Positions 22,535 through 23,627 of a DNA stretch of 23,627 nt are shown here, piece by piece. Origin of the DNA: an uncultured Oscillospiraceae bacterium (GTDB lineage Bacteria; Bacillota; Clostridia; Oscillospirales; Acutalibacteraceae). The stretch covers positions 1 to 23,627 of the forward strand of contig UQNI01000027.1 in assembly GCA_900542375.1 (NCBI GenBank), read 5' to 3'. Position 1 is the stretch's first letter. Every line of letters begins with the position of its first letter. The notes beneath the pieces were generated by a model. That model had not been told where the DNA came from. It worked only from the letters and a program-made list of their open reading frames with translations, and did not search any database. The position numbers and the translations under genes were made by a program.

Positions 22535-23627
22535 ACGATATACCTCTCTAAACCAATAAACGAACAAATACACATGACGAGAAAGCAAACAAAAAATACT
22601 GTTATGGTCAGTTTAGCAATAAATTTTTTGGAAAAGTTACCTGAAAGCATTGTTAAATTTTTAATGTCAATCATAGGTCCAAAAACCAAAAATCCTAAAA
22701 TGGATATGAAAGGAAATTGGTTTGCAAAACTTCGTGCAACAATGGCATCTGACGAGGAACAAAGAGATAGCAGAAAGGCCATTCCCATTAAAAGTAATAT
22801 CGAGGGAATAATGTGCAAATTTGCATCTGTCCATGCTATTTTAGAACTGATTACCTGAAATACAGTAGAAATAAAAATTCCGATTAATAAAAACTTTCCT
22901 ACGTTAAAAAATTCGTTTTGGGCATGTTGCCAGAATAAAGAAATTTTTCCCTTCCATCCAGGCTTTTGTCTCAAAAACAGACATCCGCATTCACAGTTGT
23001 ATTCGTAACTTTTTATGGAAAAGGATACTTGCATCGGTTTAAGCGTAAAAATAAGTCCAATGCCTATGGCGCAAATCGTTCCAAGTAAAATTCTTGCCAA
23101 AACAATTTTCCAATTACCATTAAAAGCATAATAGGTAGATAAAATTACTACGGGATTAATGACAGGGGTTGCAACCATAAACACTACTGCAGATGAGGTA
23201 GGTACCCCTTTTTTTATCAGACTTTTAAACATGGGAATGGTTGCACAATCACAAACCGGCAAACAAAAGCCACATACCAAAGCAAATAACATTCCCAATA
23301 ATGCATTTTTGGGAAACCAGCGTTGTATTACTTTTTCTGACAAAAACACTTGGATAAAAGACGATAATAAAACGCCAATGAATAAAAAGGGGATAGCTTG
23401 CAATAGAATGCCTAAGAAAATACTGATAACCGTACTGGTTGATATGTTCCATAACGGAAAAAAAGTGCTGGCTAAAACATAAAGAATACCGACTGCTCCT
23501 ATTCCGCATAAGAAAGGTAAAAATAAAAGTTGTTTTTTTGTATCTATTAATTTAAAAGAAGAGTTTGATGTTTTATCAGTAAATATTATTTTAGAGCGAG
23601 GGGAATAGGATTGAATGCGTTTCCGTA
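22531..23627 (-). CDS. COG0701-type permease (YcgR-like), 5' end beyond the right edge
   Basis: The reading frame stays open to the right edge with no in-frame start codon beyond the TTG at 23403. At least 365 residues are therefore present and the start is missing. Upstream of that TTG the sequence is plainly coding: a basic, Ser-rich segment, then LPFLCGIGAVGILYVLAS, a membrane segment, and ISIFLGILLQAIPFLFIGVL. Later come CGFCLPVCDCATIPMFKSL, the conserved PxCxC-type motif of these permeases, VATPVINPVVIL, and a cytoplasmic CECGC cluster. Relatives include the ArsP organoarsenical exporter and YcgR. Only the linkage with the YcgQ-like gene favours YcgR. The substrate is unknown. It is first in the operon within the window. 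Confidence 0.88.
   Translation of the reverse strand, partial: RKRIQSYSPRSKIIFTDKTSNSSFKLIDTKKQLLFLPFLCGIGAVGILYVLASTFFPLWNISTSTVISIFLGILLQAIPFLFIGVLLSSFIQVFLSEKVIQRWFPKNALLGMLFALVCGFCLPVCDCATIPMFKSLIKKGVPTSSAVVFMVATPVINPVVILSTYYAFNGNWKIVLARILLGTICAIGIGLIFTLKPMQVSFSIKSYEYNCECGCLFLRQKPGWKGKISLFWQHAQNEFFNVGKFLLIGIFISTVFQVISSKIAWTDANLHIIPSILLLMGMAFLLSLCSSSDAIVARSFANQFPFISILGFLVFGPMIDIKNLTMLSGNFSKKFIAKLTITVFFVCFLVMCICSFIGLERYIV

Noticed and set aside
23249..23509. 86-codon minus-strand frame over the permease N-terminal part
   Set aside because: The permease frame itself continues in another phase to the window edge with membrane-protein sequence, so this frame is a shadow.
1..23627. CRISPR array, tRNA/rRNA gene, insertion sequence, prophage or toxin-antitoxin pair
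   Set aside because: No regularly spaced direct repeats, no tRNA-like cloverleaf or rRNA sequence, and no transposase, integrase or phage protein were found. The tiny genes do not form a recognisable toxin-antitoxin pair.

Overview
The window is low-GC, tightly packed DNA. It has strong purine-rich ribosome binding sites, A/T-rich sigma-A-type promoters and perfect hairpin terminators followed by T-runs. Gene content (ferritin, biotin-dependent pyruvate carboxylase, DppBCDF-type ABC transporter, FUSC exporters, YcgQ/YcgR-like permease pair, several tiny genes) suggests a chromosomal segment of a Bacillota, most likely a Clostridia-type anaerobe. I see no rRNA or tRNA gene, no insertion sequence, no phage gene and no CRISPR array. 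The genus cannot be read from the sequence.

Region 1 (1-4054). A partial NAD-dependent epimerase runs off the left edge. Divergent from it is a two-gene unit: a YhfW-like FAD oxidoreductase with a C-terminal Rieske domain, overlapping a tocopherol-cyclase-like gene by 26 bp. A bidirectional terminator separates this unit from a convergent multi-pass membrane protein (HPP-like), which has its own good promoter.

Region 2 (4253-5036). Three tiny genes of 58, 62 and 42 codons lie between perfect terminators. Two of them are too short for normal gene calling. All have good ribosome binding sites and no known function.

Region 3 (5032-13834). A FUSC-family membrane exporter gene is followed by its probable TetR repressor gene. 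Their shared promoter is near consensus, with a perfect 15-bp palindrome between -35 and -10 and a second, near-perfect copy at the start site. Divergent from them is a full-length pyruvate carboxylase, followed by a second, unlinked-promoter FUSC gene of the same architecture. Two paralogous exporters thus bracket the anaplerotic enzyme.

Region 4 (13936-19862). A monocistronic ferritin with all ferroxidase residues has a promoter overlaid by a 19-bp palindrome. Next is a five-gene ABC importer operon: a lipoprotein binding protein, an intercistronic terminator-like hairpin, two permeases and two ATPases, the last four genes joined by 4-11 bp overlaps.

Region 5 (20041-23627). Glycerol kinase stands alone with its own terminator. 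It is convergent with a translationally coupled pair encoding a COG0701-type permease (5' end beyond the right edge) and its TIGR03943/YcgQ partner.

Several starts were moved from the longest open frame to the one with a proper ribosome binding site: 645, 4054, 7577, 7943, 14003, 16602 and 22534. No wholly new system is evident. The best-supported novel details are the operator layout of the FUSC/TetR promoter, the Rieske/tocopherol-cyclase-like coupling, the tiny-gene cluster and the ferritin promoter palindrome.
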